Below are positions 43,001 to 46,989 of a stretch of DNA of 64,000 nucleotides, one piece after another (positions within the stretch are counted from its first letter, which is position 1; each line of letters begins with the position of its first letter). The notes beneath the pieces were generated by a model. It worked only from the letters and a program-made list of their open reading frames with translations. It did no database searches and was not told where the DNA came from. A program made the position numbers and the translations under genes. Source of the DNA: Brachypterus glaber (lineage: Eukaryota > Arthropoda > Insecta > Coleoptera > Kateretidae); the NCBI GenBank assembly GCA_958510825.1, contig OY294048.1, positions 36,359,026 through 36,423,025 on the forward strand, in the 5' to 3' direction.

Positions 43001-45339
43001 TTCAGCGAGAGCTTTCAAACCGCATGCATGCAAGGGCCGTTAATAAAGGGAGGAAAAACTAAACCACCTCCTAGTCGCAAGTTAACAGATAATAGAAAAC
43101 AGATACGTATCTACTAAAAAAGTGGATAAATGTCACATATTTATACACTCTATATTGGCAATTAGAAAGATATTAACTGGAAACACACAGCGTAGATTCT
43201 CGCCGCCATTTTGGCGTACTAATATGAAACAATAAACAAGTCAAAAAACATGTCACTATCAATAATAAACTAACACAAGTAAAAAAACAATCCAAAAAAG
43301 TACGCAGAATAAACAATTAAAACCTTAAAAACAGCAAACCAATGAAGAAAACCAAACTATAACCTCAATATTTGATGTATTAAAAATGTTCAATATTTAA
43401 TGTATGAAAAATGCTCAATACAATGTTGCCGGACCTTATTTTATACCGTGCTTATTAAATAATTTTATATTAATAATTAGCTTATTGTAACTTGTTTTGA
43501 CTAATTTTTGCTTATCATTCCACAGGCGAAAATTTTAATCATTTTTTAAACACTTTAGAATTTTATAAGCAATTATTCTATAATAGTTATAGATAAAAAA
43601 TTTCAATACATTTAGCTTTGAGTTAAAGTGCTTGTGGTTGTGATTACAATGATTGTAATCTATAACACCACAAGTAAAATTTTTAAGGAATCTAAAGTAC
43701 CAAATAACTTAGGGTTTAAAAATAACTCATTAATCAGTTTTTGATGATCATAAATAGATTTTCTTTTATAAAATAATTTAACTTAACTTAAAAATAAATT
43801 TAACTTAACTTAAAACTTAGGGGAGGTAGCTCGCCATGGGGGCTCAAACCAAGGTCTTGGGGTTAGTTCGTTAACAGAAAAGACCATTTTAATTTCTTAA
43901 ATATAAAAAAGGAGAATAAACAAATTGATTTTTAAAAGATTCTTAATGGATTTCCAAAACTGTACACATACCGTAGTAATTTACCTCTTGAAAGAAAAAA
44001 AGAAAAAAAAAGTTTCTTATATACGTTCACATTGTAACTACACTCAGAAAAATCTTATCTTGTAAAATCAATAAGAAATTATTTTAATTTGAAAAAATTG
44101 CCATTTAAAATATTAAAAGTAAAAACTTTACGTTTTACTTATGGATAATATTAATTTAGAATAGTATATTCTATAACTAGTATGGAATAGACAATATTCC
44201 GCGCAAGCGAAAAGTTTGTCATACGAGCCGGCAGGCGAGTATGACGCTCCCGCGAGCGCGGAATGACTATTCCATACGTGTTGTAGACTATATTTTTTTT
44301 CGACTGCAAATATGAAACACTGTATGGCTTTAAACTACGGACAAGGTTAAAAACAATGTTTTTTGTGACTCGACATTGTAAATGCAACAAAACACATATT
44401 TTTAAATAAAGCAATTAATGTTATTTAATAATTTTATTAAATCAGTAGTTAGAAAAGATTTTTATTTAATTTTAGTACATATTTACAAATTATAATGCAA
44501 AAATTGAAGATTATGTCAGATTGTTGTGACAGATATCAGGTTTAAATATTTAACAATAGATTGAGTAGTTTTAATTTTTTTTAACTAAATTAATAAAAAA
44601 CTGGTCAAATATTAAGTAAAACTAATAAACTTTATGTAATTTCAACGCAAAACTTTAAATTGCATTAAATTATTTAATATTTCATGGTAAAATAAATATA
44701 TTTTTGCTAATTTTGCTACAGTTTTCTTTACTTTTATAAACAAGAGATGGCACTACATGTGCTCATTCTAACACTTAATATGGACTATTCATACCGTATC
44801 TAGAGATAGAATGGATTTATTCTGTGTTTGAAAAGTGTGTGTATTTGCTTACATTCTAAAGCAGTCGTAGAAAAAAATAGTTTTTACACCAAAACGTTTT
44901 TTACTTTAAAGTAAAAGTATTGTCCTTTAATGTTTTTTCAATAAAATTATAATATTTCCCTTTATATTGTTGAAAAATAAAAATATATTAAAAGATTTTT
45001 TTTTAAATAACCAGTTTTGTATTCAAATCATTTACAAGTTTACAAATGATTTAAAAGGAAACATTTTTCAAATTACAATGAATATTTTTATTTTTTCTCG
45101 GAGTGTAGTATTATTAATTAACCTACTTAACGTTTGACCTAACCCTGTTCTTTATTACCCAAATTAAACTAAAACTTACCTCCTATGCTGGCATTGTAGG
45201 CCACTCCGATGCCGCAAAACTGGTTATAGGCGACTGCGGCGACTTCCCCAGCACAGCGGGTCCCGTGCTTATTATCTCCATTGTCCTGCGGCATGGGGTC
45301 GTCGTCATTGCCATTAATGTCTGTACTGGCCAGCGGGTC
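891..45339 (-). CDS. Fur2: Furin-like protease 2 (PCSK5/6-type proprotein convertase), 3' part of gene, 11 exons
   Basis: Join, minus strand: 45339-45180, 19730-19569, 18523-18382, 17578-16427, 14360-14173, 11864-11708, 9340-9069, 7026-6782, 4995-4758, 2717-2545, 1061-891. Every junction is AG/GT and phases agree; total 3060 nt, 1019 codons plus TAA. Domain order is S8 subtilisin-like core (catalytic His in KHGTRC, oxyanion Asn in ASGNGG, catalytic Ser in HTGTSASAP), P domain, furin-type Cys-rich repeats, one transmembrane helix and a cytosolic tail. A long Cys-rich ladder with a membrane anchor is the Fur2/PCSK5B layout; furin 1 and PC1/2 have far fewer repeats or none. Known family role: Ca2+-dependent cleavage of precursors after dibasic sites in TGN, endosome or at the cell surface. 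The signal peptide, prodomain and catalytic Asp exons are not in the window. The assignment to Fur2 rather than another PCSK5/6-like paralogue is inference. Confidence 0.93.
1062..2544 (-). other. Fur2 intron before terminal exon
   Basis: 1483 bp, GTAAG...CAG. Holds a one-armed fragment of the TA foldback family at 1828-2045, a fragment resembling the 'indented' ACAGGGTG repeats near 1530-1615 and AT-rich filler. No coding sequence seen. Confidence 0.85.
1828..2045 (+). repeat. Left arm of the CAGTGCGGTCC foldback family (solo)
   Basis: Begins with GTGTGGTCCAAAATTCACCC and shares TGAGATATCGAC, the G-rich AGGGGGCGGGGC block and the GATCGTGTGTTACAT stretch with the full element at 19795-20495. 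No clear opposite arm follows, so it is a broken copy. Confidence 0.7.
2545..2717 (-). CDS. Fur2: Fur2 exon: juxtamembrane stalk and transmembrane helix
   Basis: 173 nt. Encodes [33 protein letters not shown] and then a strongly hydrophobic helix, [20 protein letters not shown], ending IVLQ in phase 0 before GTAAGT. It is one type I membrane span anchoring the protease with its catalytic domain in the lumen. A basic KRR sits about 30 residues before the helix and could be a shedding site; that is only a suggestion. Acceptor TTTTTTTCAG. Confidence 0.92.
3711..3844 (+). mobile_element. 134-bp palindromic MITE, GGGC(T/C)ACTTGCACCA family, copy 1
   Basis: Ends are GGGCTACTTGCACCAACG and, inverted, CGTTGGTGCAAGTGGCC, flanked on both sides by TTAA. 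Interior includes TGCGTTCTGATTGG. A second copy at 34987-35121 is close in length and sequence. This type is widespread in arthropod genomes; the transposase source is not known from the sequence. The second copy has an exact TTA duplication, so the target is TTA with one indel here, or TTAA. Confidence 0.85.
3900..4066 (+). repeat. AT-rich inverted repeat, about 35-bp arms
   Basis: TGTCTCTAAAAAGTAAAAAA at 3906 is inverted in TTTTTTACTTTTTAGAGACA ending near 4063, with ACCGACTT copies near both arms. Probably a foldback remnant. Confidence 0.65.
4131..4167. repeat. Hairpin with a TGACGTCA (CRE-like) site in each arm
   Basis: TGACGTCACAACGCACT pairs with AGTGCATTGTGACGTCA around a short loop. 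Each arm holds the 8-bp ATF/CREB palindrome. Whether it is regulatory or only a palindrome remnant is unknown. Confidence 0.6.
4425..4600. repeat. Possible pogo/Tigger-type DNA transposon remnant
   Basis: Repeated TTATCCGG / TTATCCGA words with ACCCGGCATTATCCGAGC resemble terminal regions of pogo/Tigger elements. No transposase and no defined ends; weak call. Confidence 0.3.
4758..4995 (-). CDS. Fur2: Fur2 exon: last full and final truncated Cys-rich repeats
   Basis: 238 nt starting in phase 0. Encodes [59 protein letters not shown] and [13 protein letters not shown]. The last unit stops after its first Cys cluster and runs directly into [11 protein letters not shown] of the next exon, so it is a half repeat before the membrane stalk. 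Acceptor TTTATTTTTATAG, donor GTAAATT. A copy of a dispersed repeat ends about 12 bp upstream of the acceptor. Confidence 0.93.
5007..5085 (+). repeat. AACAAGCCGTGAAGATATG dispersed repeat, copy 1
   Basis: Core reads AACAAGCCGTAAAGATATG, then TAATGATACGCATTTCATTA, ending TTCCCAAATAC, followed by some 250 bp of A- and T-homopolymer sequence (5085-5345). Further cores at 5407, 17594, 49504 and inverted at 31503. Copy 1 lies 12 bp upstream of a Fur2 splice acceptor. Confidence 0.75.
5407..5485 (+). repeat. AACAAGCCGTGAAGATATG dispersed repeat, copy 2
   Basis: AACAAGCCGTGAAGATATGT, then AATGCTACGCATTCCAT and TTTTCCCAAATAC, in the same orientation as copy 1 and again followed by an AT homopolymer zone (5570-5690). 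About 400 bp separate the two cores, suggesting local tandem duplication. Confidence 0.75.
5769..6774 (+). mobile_element. 1006-bp foldback transposon with TA target duplication
   Basis: Ends CAGGATGTACAATAAATGAT and, inverted, CATCATTTACTGGACATCTG, with TA on each side (5767-5768 and 6775-6776). The arms pair for most of their length; for example TAGGATTAACCGTTTTCGAG near 6102 is inverted near 6415-6435. No transposase. TA duplication is typical of Tc1/mariner-mobilised elements. It ends 7 bp from a Fur2 splice donor. Confidence 0.85.
6782..7026 (-). CDS. Fur2: Fur2 exon: two Cys-rich repeats
   Basis: 245 nt. Encodes [55 protein letters not shown] and [19 protein letters not shown], ending LQ in phase 0 before GTAAAT. 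Two furin-type repeat cores. Acceptor AAATATTTTTAG. The donor is remarkable for its surroundings: a 1006-bp foldback transposon ends at 6774, so the element begins at intron position +8. Confidence 0.93.
7215..7335. repeat. Short palindromic repeat (TTTCATAACA...TGTTATGGAA type)
   Basis: GTTTCATAACATACGTTTTT is answered by AAAAACGTGTTATGGAA, around a GC-rich centre with GCCGCTCGCGGCGAG. The same palindrome forms one end of the repeats at 15391-15921, 22326-22750 and 57029-57502, so it may be a solo end. Confidence 0.65.
7781..8093. repeat. Foldback, about 310 bp with arms near 140 bp
   Basis: ATAGATTTTTAAAGTGCCAT is inverted in TTGCACTTTAAAAATCTAT; the inner arms TAGTATTGAAGTCGCTATAG and CTATAACC..TTCAATACTG pair closely up to AACTAGAAGAAGAT / ATCTTCTAGTT. 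Loop about 20 bp. Confidence 0.75.
8680..8834. mobile_element. Palindromic MITE with CTCGCTCGCTACGC centre
   Basis: TATATACCTCAGGACTAAAC and GTTTAGTCCCTTGGTAGG-TATATA form the ends; GCTGTTTTAGTCCC pairs with GGGACTAAAACAGC. The loop is CCTCGCTCGCTACGCTCGC. AAAATAGT/ACTATTTT flanks both sides and recurs at the other small palindromes at 13093-13233 and 23868-24000. Confidence 0.75.
9069..9340 (-). CDS. Fur2: Fur2 exon: two Cys-rich repeats
   Basis: 272 nt. Encodes [19 protein letters not shown], an [20 protein letters not shown] segment, then [19 protein letters not shown] and ends in SDRCDV. Two furin repeat cores are visible. NSS and NET sequons are potential N-glycosylation sites. Acceptor TTTTGTCCAG; the donor GTTAGT is slightly non-consensus (T at +3). 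Phase joins [15 protein letters not shown] to the next exon. Confidence 0.93.
9721..10326 (+). repeat. Tandem duplication, two 303-bp units
   Basis: Each unit opens with TTTGTTTATGTAGCTTCAG or a near match and runs to TTACAAATATTAATGGGGAG. Units at 9721 and 10024 differ at few positions, so the duplication is young. A diverged relative lies near 3045-3200, which shows that the unit belongs to a dispersed family. Confidence 0.85.
10661..10877 (-). repeat. Arm of the CAGTGCGGTCC foldback family (solo)
   Basis: AAGCTTTAAAATGATGTATT, the CCCCCGCCCCCTGCC block and GGAGGAGGGGCGTACTTTGG correspond to the right arm of 19795-20495. The partner arm is absent. Confidence 0.7.
10991..11083 (-). pseudogene. 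Partial duplicate of Fur2 exon 11708-11864 (3' end plus donor)
   Basis: TACTTACAAGTAGTCATCAG and the following 40 bp match 11701-11760, covering the last 17 or so codons of the exon, its GTAAGT donor and some downstream intron. The copy has no acceptor or exon 5' half, and a T for A change turns the Leu codon TTA into TAA in the original frame. It is a non-functional pseudo-exon made by local duplication. Confidence 0.85.
11708..11864 (-). CDS. Fur2: Fur2 exon: Cys-rich repeat ([11 protein letters not shown])
   Basis: 157 nt. Encodes [37 protein letters not shown] and [10 protein letters not shown], with TT left to complete Leu at the junction with LCAPCHETC. It is a full furin repeat unit without frame break. 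Acceptor TTTTTCTAG, donor GTAAGT. The 3' end of this exon and its donor are duplicated in the intron about 690 bp downstream (see the pseudo-exon at 10991-11083). Confidence 0.93.
12829..12975. repeat. GACGTC-rich patch
   Basis: Six exact GACGTC words and several one-off variants (GACGTA, TACGTC) in about 150 bp of otherwise AT-rich intron. Spacing is irregular (20-40 bp). Probably a degraded satellite-like repeat; clustered ATF/CREB-like sites are the alternative. Confidence 0.5.
13093..13233. mobile_element. Palindromic MITE-like repeat (AATAGTATAT ends)
   Basis: AATAGTATATTATGCACCT and AGGTGCATATACTATTTTT are inverted ends around CTGAGACGGAGTCGAG. Similar design to 8680-8834 and 23868-24000. 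Confidence 0.65.
13291..13336. repeat. Hairpin, 15-bp stem
   Basis: ATTATTGACCGTTGT pairs with ACAACGGTCAATAAT around a 16-nt loop. A third copy of the arm (TTGACAACGGTAG) lies at about 13379. Confidence 0.6.
13424..13530. repeat. Palindromic repeat with GATATTGCCC / GGGCAATATC stem
   Basis: GTGGATAAAGTAAGATATTG is partly inverted in CAATATCGGTTTACCC and TTATCC, with a 9-nt loop ATGAGAAGA. Confidence 0.55.
14113..14146. repeat. Perfect 34-bp palindrome beside an exon
   Basis: AGTTAAGTAATAATTAA followed by its exact reverse complement, with no loop; half of it is repeated next to it (ATTATTACTTAAG). It lies 26 bp from the end of the 14173-14360 exon. Confidence 0.8.
14173..14360 (-). CDS. 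Fur2: Fur2 exon: furin-type Cys-rich repeat
   Basis: Encodes [18 protein letters not shown], then the [19 protein letters not shown] core of a furin repeat (CxxCHxxCxxCxGP pattern) and [10 protein letters not shown]. The exon starts with one nt completing Lys and ends with one nt completing Asn (FENYYDKTC). Acceptor TTGTATTGCAG, donor GTAAGC. In PCSK5/6 these repeats bind heparan sulfate and TIMPs and direct the enzyme to the cell surface; this role is inferred here. Confidence 0.93.
14938..14998. repeat. Imperfect hairpin with GACGGGT arms
   Basis: ACCCTACTGGAAATCACGGG is inverted in GACCCGTCATTTTCAATAGG. It is more GC-rich than its surroundings; a small palindromic element is likely. Confidence 0.5.
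15271..15326. repeat. Interrupted hairpin GTTTAACACAA...TTGTGTTAAAC
   Basis: An 11-bp outer stem and a 5-bp inner stem AGTAT/ATACT. A small MITE end or local palindrome. Confidence 0.55.
15391..15921 (+). repeat. Dispersed repeat family C, copy 1 (531 bp)
   Basis: Starts TTTTCTATTTTGCGACTC, includes CACACGCATTTTGCGTGTTC, TTTTGGGTTGGTAACAGA and CAAAACAAAAATCCC, and ends with the TTTCATAACACGTTTTTAGC palindrome. Related copies lie at 22326-22750 (+) and 57029-57502 (-). No long open frame; likely a non-autonomous element. Confidence 0.8.
16427..17578 (-). CDS. Fur2: Fur2 exon: catalytic Ser, P domain, start of Cys-rich region
   Basis: The largest exon (1152 nt, 383 full codons). It opens with [20 protein letters not shown], reaches the catalytic Ser in [13 protein letters not shown] near residue 50, and ends the protease domain with [22 protein letters not shown] domain follows (about residues 105-255), with [25 protein letters not shown] and [13 protein letters not shown]. 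The P domain is needed for folding and for Ca2+/pH dependence of convertases. A Ser/Asn/Asp-rich linker of about 95 residues links it to the first Cys-rich segment ([10 protein letters not shown]...CVACKN). Donor GTAAGT after a split Lys codon. Confidence 0.95.
17579..18381 (-). other. Fur2 intron
   Basis: 803 bp. Contains the AACAAGCCGTGAAGATATG repeat (17594-17700) and AT-rich filler; GTGAGT...CAG boundaries. Confidence 0.85.
17594..17700 (+). repeat. AACAAGCCGTGAAGATATG dispersed repeat, copy 3
   Basis: AACAAGCCGTGAAGATATGT, AATGCTACGCATTCCATTA and TTCACAGTAAATG followed by a poly-A/T zone to about 17800. In transcript sense its CGGCTTGTT end is 16 bp upstream of the exon, the same position as copy 1. 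Confidence 0.75.
18382..18523 (-). CDS. Fur2: Fur2 exon: S8 domain, oxyanion Asn
   Basis: Encodes [20 protein letters not shown] and then the [20 protein letters not shown] block. Asn in ASGNGG is the oxyanion-hole residue in this family, and the [10 protein letters not shown] stretch carries the conserved Cys pair. It begins with GT (completing Gly of FIYG) and ends with GG (completing the Gly before [10 protein letters not shown]). Acceptor CCGTGTAG, donor GTGAGT. The exon is 142 nt, 46 full codons plus split codons. Confidence 0.95.
18524..19568 (-). other. Fur2 intron
   Basis: 1045 bp with one MITE at 19212-19529. The remainder (18524-19211) is AT-rich without recognised features. Confidence 0.85.
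19212..19529 (+). mobile_element. 318-bp MITE, CAGTT(G/C)ATTTCAAC ends, TA target duplication
   Basis: Ends CAGTTGATTTCAACAAAACT and, inverted, AGTTTTGTTGAAATGAACTG; the inverted repeat extends about 37 bp through GGAAAAGTGGGGTTA. TA lies on both sides (19210-19211, 19530-19531). No transposase; Tc1/mariner-type target. Confidence 0.88.
19569..19730 (-). CDS. Fur2: Fur2 exon: S8 domain, SASWGP block
   Basis: The exon completes IGG|VRMLDG across a 25.4-kb intron and encodes [20 protein letters not shown] followed by [18 protein letters not shown], the most conserved block of proprotein convertases, which lines the substrate cleft and Ca2+ sites. It starts in phase 1 (2 nt completing Gly) and ends in phase 1 within the Gly of FIYG. 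The acceptor is TTATTTTCAG and the donor GTACGT, a variant of GTAAGT. No substitution disturbs the block. Confidence 0.95.
19795..20495 (+). mobile_element. 701-bp foldback, CAGTGCGGTCC ends, TA target duplication
   Basis: Ends CAGTGCGGTCCAAAAGTCAC and, inverted, GTGACTTTTGGACCGTTCTG, with TA at 19793-19794 and 20496-20497. Arms of about 225 bp contain GAGTTGAGATATCGACTTCA and a GGGGGGCATGGGGG block. Broken relatives at 1828, 10661, 36828 and 52865 show a family of at least five in this window. Confidence 0.88.
22279..22859 (+). mobile_element. 581-bp element nested in foldback arm, TA target duplication
   Basis: Ends CACGTTAATTTTACAAAACA and, inverted, TGTTTTGTAAAATTAACGTG, flanked by TA at 22277-22278 and 22860-22861. 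The intact right arm reads CTGTTTAAGGCCGATT (inverted) at the matching point, which is the pre-insertion sequence. It carries family C repeat copy 2 inside. Confidence 0.88.
22326..22750 (+). repeat. Dispersed repeat family C, copy 2
   Basis: Matches copy 1 from TTTTTCTATTTTGCGACTC through GGTTGGCAACA and CCAAAACAAAAATTAG to the GAAACTA...TAATATACTAATAG end, lacking an internal segment. It lies inside the nested element 22279-22859, followed by a small palindrome with GAGACAGTTA / TAACTGTCTC arms. Confidence 0.8.
23868..24000. mobile_element. Palindromic MITE with ACGACGCGAAGCGG centre
   Basis: AAAATAGTATATTGTTTTAC is inverted in GTGAAACATACTATTTTT; inner arms CTTTTTTTTACTAGTCTGTAG and CTACAGACGAGTAAAAAAAG pair. 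Same architecture as 8680-8834. Confidence 0.7.
25016..25053. repeat. Perfect 16-bp stem hairpin
   Basis: AAAACCTCAGACCAAA and TTTGGTCTGAGGTTTT flank the six-base loop ACATTC. No mismatch, in sequence otherwise without structure. Confidence 0.8.
25290..25395 (-). repeat. ACAGGGTGATC dispersed repeat
   Basis: TTTATAGGAACTTTTTTTCA, ATATTTTTGGATGTAGAATC and ATCACCCTGTATAAG are the inverse of 63861-63960, so two copies in opposite orientation are present. The GGGTGATC end also occurs near 49314. Confidence 0.65.
26032..26091. repeat. AT-only palindrome, about 25-bp arms
   Basis: AATATTAATTAAATATATTT is exactly inverted as AAATATATTTAATTAATATT around an A-rich loop. Confidence 0.7.
26754..26982 (+). 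mobile_element. 229-bp piggyBac-type MITE with TTAA duplication
   Basis: Ends CCTCTTCAGGGAC and, inverted, GTCCCTGAAGATG, directly flanked by TTAA at 26750-26753 and 26983-26986. TTAA target and short inverted ends are the piggyBac signature. No transposase; the open frame across it has no support. Confidence 0.8.
28607..28760 (-). repeat. Dispersed repeat shared with 53758-53925
   Basis: AGAGCCATCTAGTTTGCAAA, TGTATCTTTAAAACATTATA and AAAAACTGTATATAACATTT appear inverted at 53758-53925. Its end abuts the foldback starting near 28761. Confidence 0.75.
28761..29499. mobile_element. 739-bp foldback with nested GC-rich centre
   Basis: TAATAGAACACTCCTGTTAG with GTTTTTCACCGGGTGATTT is inverted in AAATCACCCGGTGAAAAAC and AGGAGTGTTCTATTA. 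Arms of about 340 bp. The apex is itself a hairpin, TACGGTTACAGAGGGCG / CGCCCACTGTAACCGTA (29108-29148). Confidence 0.85.
29808..29860 (+). ncRNA. Hammerhead-ribozyme-like motif (retroelement 3' relic)
   Basis: Order of parts: TAGC (29812-29815), CTGAAGA core (29816-29822), stem II GTCC/GGGC (29825-29828, 29839-29842), GAAA (29844-29847), a minimal AC/GT stem III, GTC (29851-29853) and GCTA (29854-29857), which pairs with TAGC as stem I. A very short stem III is known for hammerheads of Penelope-like and retrozyme elements. There are extra unpaired bases around stem II, so activity is uncertain. Confidence 0.4.
31215..31571 (-). repeat. AACAAGCCGTGAAGATATG repeat, inverted copy 4, with homopolymer zone
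   Basis: ACATATCTTCACGGCTTGTT ends at 31571; before it lies TGAGTAGAATT and, upstream, 280 bp of A/T homopolymer sequence. The core is more diverged than copies 2 and 3, but the core-plus-AT-zone plan is the same. Confidence 0.65.
33225..33376. repeat. Hairpin repeat, about 40-bp arms
   Basis: CACCTATTCTTGATTTTCGG and AGTAGAAAAACTGAT are inverted in ATCAGTGGTTCTACT and CCCGAAAGTCAAGGATAGGT. About 70 bp of loop. Confidence 0.7.
34960..35205 (+). repeat. GGACTTGTGTGGGCTAGTAG dispersed repeat, interrupted copy
   Basis: GTTTGTTTAACTTCGTACTA before the MITE and AAGCATCCCCTAAGTCCTGG after it match the inverse of 52385-52500; a shorter relative lies at 60150-60240. Function and class unknown. Confidence 0.75.
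34987..35121 (+). mobile_element. 135-bp palindromic MITE, GGGCCACTTGCACC family, copy 2, TTA duplication
   Basis: Ends GGGCCACTTGCACC and GGTGCAAGTGGCCC, flanked by TTA (34984-34986 and 35122-35124). It sits inside another repeat whose uninterrupted copy at 52385-52500 (inverted) reads CTACTTAATTAAGC, giving the exact empty site. A 3-bp TTA target fits PIF/Harbinger-type transposition. Confidence 0.92.
35343..36430 (+). mobile_element. hAT transposon, 1088 bp, internally deleted
   Basis: Inverted ends TAGTACCCGGATATTTGG and (inverted) CAGACCCCGGATATTTGG extend about 45 bp through ATTGATTACGAGGGGCGCGC. Flanking 8-bp sequences TTCATAAT (35335-35342) and TTCATAAC (36431-36438) are a target duplication with one change. 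8-bp duplication, CAG terminus and transposase remnants inside identify the hAT superfamily. Confidence 0.88.
35490..36091 (+). pseudogene. hAT transposase remnant
   Basis: Pieces in several frames: [12 protein letters not shown] and FRSTCEKDI (zinc-finger-like N-terminus) near 35512-35600, then 35711-35917 with [13 protein letters not shown], the SIDET(T) block typical of insect hAT transposases, and 35960-36091 with [15 protein letters not shown] and [14 protein letters not shown], the C-terminal dimerisation region, ending in TAA. Stops and shifts separate the parts and most of the catalytic core is missing, so it cannot encode active enzyme. Confidence 0.8.
36828..36893 (+). repeat. Fragment of the CAGTGCGGTCC foldback family
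   Basis: GTGATACATCATTTGAAAGC and TTATAAAATTCTCTATTTAA match the inner arm of 19795-20495. Confidence 0.7.
37113..37294 (+). repeat. Minisatellite, 49-bp unit, nearly four copies
   Basis: GACCGG recurs at 37113, 37162, 37211 and 37260, exactly 49 bp apart. Unit begins GACCGGAA(C/T)(A/G)GTA and contains TTACATAGTCCA and AATATTTTGCATA. Confidence 0.92.
37781..37850 (+). repeat. 10-bp tandem repeat ATTTTACATT, seven units
   Basis: Five exact ATTTTACATT units (37791-37840) with one variant unit on each side. Confidence 0.95.
38245..38750. repeat. Inverted repeat with about 100-bp arms
   Basis: CCCTAATTTTTTTCATAAAT and AGGGCGTCCTATAGATCATT are inverted in AATGATCTATAGGACGCCCT and ATTTATGAAAAAAAATTAGG. 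The unpaired middle is 300 bp. Confidence 0.75.
38846..39060 (+). repeat. Imperfect tandem duplication, about 115-bp unit
   Basis: GGGGTGGAGTTAATTTTTTT and GGGGTAAAGTTAGATTTTTT start the two units; AGATTCA(G/A)TTTC and CCTTTATATACCAATTTT / CCCTATATAGCAATTTTC correspond. Confidence 0.65.
40104..40818 (+). mobile_element. 715-bp element, GGGGCTGTC ends, TTA duplication
   Basis: GGGGCTGTCAATATATTACG and, inverted, TAATATATGGACAGCCCC are flanked by TTA at 40101-40103 and 40819-40821. G-tracts occur near both ends, including 14 G at about 40741. A fragment of the same end lies at 12185. No transposase recognised; TTA target fits PIF/Harbinger-like mobilisation. Confidence 0.82.
40925..41590. repeat. 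Foldback, about 665 bp
   Basis: AGCTGTATTTTATATATGGC and GGTTCCTTTGGATGCTAGAAG are inverted in CTTCTAGCAGCCAAAGGAAC and ATATATGAAATACAGCT. Arms about 140 bp. Confidence 0.75.
42060..42986. mobile_element. Foldback, about 927 bp, GGTGGTTC ends
   Basis: GGTGGTTCAAAAAAAAGTTGG is inverted in CCAACTTTTTTATTATGAACCACC. Arms of about 400 bp share CTCGCGAGGGTGCAAGTTTT, GCTCGCTACC and ATCCCTATTTAGGGATCGAA. The apex lies near 42500. Confidence 0.85.
44155..44290. mobile_element. Palindromic MITE with GC-rich centre
   Basis: ATAGTATATTCTATAAC...AGTATGGAATAG is inverted in CTATTCCATACGTG...ACTATAT; inner arms ATTCCGCGC and GCGCGGAAT, centre ATACGAGCCGGCAGGCGAGTAT. Confidence 0.7.
45180..45339 (-). CDS. 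Fur2: Fur2 exon: S8 domain, catalytic His
   Basis: Most 5' exon visible. It starts in phase 0 with [12 protein letters not shown] and ends in phase 1 before GTAAGT. It carries the [10 protein letters not shown] motif, in which His is the charge-relay residue of kexin/furin-type S8 proteases, and ends in NASIGG, which continues as VRMLDG in the next exon. The acceptor is preceded by TTTCTTTGTGTTGCAG. The exon is clearly more GC-rich than its flanks, as expected for conserved coding sequence. The upstream exon, which should carry the catalytic Asp, was not found between 45340 and 64000. Confidence 0.95.
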
Positions 45340-45531
45340 CTGCAACACAAAGAAAACCGCATTCAGAAAACTCGGAAGATACTTGAGTGTGCACTGTCTA
45401 CATCACTTACTTAACCCTAAGAGAATATCTTTAATTTAAAATTTGATAAAACCGCGCTCTCAAAATCCATTTAATTAACAATAATTTGTAGGGAAATAAT
45501 GACCACTGAAGACATCTAAGATATATTCATT

Positions 45532-46648
45532 CACAGAAAAAAAGTTTATCTTGGCAGAAGATAATAAATTATCTTGGATTTATATTATCTTAAATCGAGG
45601 TAATGATCTTCTTTTAAGATCATGTATCCTCGGTTTAAGATTATCTGTGACTTTGGTTTCCTTTAATTATTCTCTTGGTAGAAAAATCCTTGTGTTAAGG
45701 ATATTTTCCTTAAATGCATAACATTTAAACTAGTAACAGAGAATCATGAGTTATTATCTTGGCTCAAAGCCCCTGTTGTCTTACGGTAAAGAGTTTGCCG
45801 GCCTCACCCCACGTAGATATACAGTAGACTCGCCCGTTGTTATTGTTGGCTGGCAGACAATTTGCGTATTGGTTCAAGATATGCGCGGGAGAGAAGTTAG
45901 GTTTGTTTTTTTTTTTGCCGTCAGTTGTCTTTAAAGGTGTATCATTGTTTTCATCTGCTTTAAAATGGACGAATTTGTATCTGTTACCCTCAAACGATGG
46001 AGATTTTCAAATTTACTTAAAAAATTCACGGGTAAGTAGCTTTAAATAATTTATACCTATAAGCGCCATTTTGCAATGACGTTGCAACAAGTTTTTCTTC
46101 AAAAACAAGTGTTGCTTTTTCCTACGACCACCTATGAAACCAAATTTCACACGATTAACAGAGTAAGAAATTATCATATTTCATAGGCGTGCGAAATAAT
46201 ATTATACATGTGTGGGAAATTTTTTCAAAATATTTACCATTCTATTAAGCCTGGAACCTAACTGTGGGGTCTTTATCTTACACCAAGTCTTGGTTTAAGA
46301 TAATATGATCTTGAATCAAAAGAATCATAATCCTTAATCAAGATTATAATTCTCTTCATTCAAGATTATATTATCTTAAACCAAGACTTGGTGTAAGATA
46401 ATAAGATCTTGGATAAAGATAATATGATCTTGAATCAAGATAATTATATACTTGGTTTAAAATAATATGATCTTAAATAAATGGTTTACGTGGCTTTGAT
46501 TTAAGGAAATGTCCAAATCTAGGACCTCAAATGCCAAGATCACGGCGGACTTGATCCAAGACAGTCATGGCGTTGAACATATCGAAAGCCATGGCGGCCT
46601 TGGTTCAAGATCGTTTTGCTTTGATTCAAGATGTCCTTTTTTTCTGTG
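45532..46648. mobile_element. 1117-bp element rich in ATCTTG / AAGATAAT palindromes
   Basis: CACAGAAAAAAAG and CTTTTTTTCTGTG are inverted ends. Between them CAAGATTATATTATCTTA, CTTGGTTTAAGATAATATGA and variants alternate in both orientations more than a dozen times at 45540-45720 and 46260-46640. The middle (45720-46260) lacks them. No matching target duplication was found. Confidence 0.65.
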
Positions 46649-46989
46649 TTATTACGGTGGACCTTATATTTTTTTATTAGCTTAAAATTTTTATCAGTAG
46701 AAAATTCCGAAAATATAAGAGTGATCAAACATATATAGGGGGGTTCTTGGGCCACAGTCAAACTGCCTCAAATTTTGATATTTTGTAATTTCGGGGGTTA
46801 AAATTAAATTAGAAAAATTGCAGCCAAATTAAATGACCAGTTTCGGAGAAAAACACTTTTAAAAATTTATTTTTATAACAGATTTTTTGACGTATGTTAA
46901 GGATAACGTGTTGTTTGTTTTTAATTTTTTGACTATTTTAGGTAAGCTAACCAATTTGTAATTAGGTAATTTCCTTACATGTTTTTGTA

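Larger units (their letters stand above)
19731..45179 (-). other. Fur2 giant intron, 25.4 kb
   Basis: Separates the exon ending NASIGG from VRMLDG. It contains at least a dozen transposon-derived elements listed separately. Stretches without anything recognised include 20700-22150, 24000-25000, 27000-28600, 29880-31200, 31580-33220, 33380-34960 and 43000-44150 apart from low-complexity DNA and short dispersed repeats. No further Fur2 exon and no other gene was found. Confidence 0.85.
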
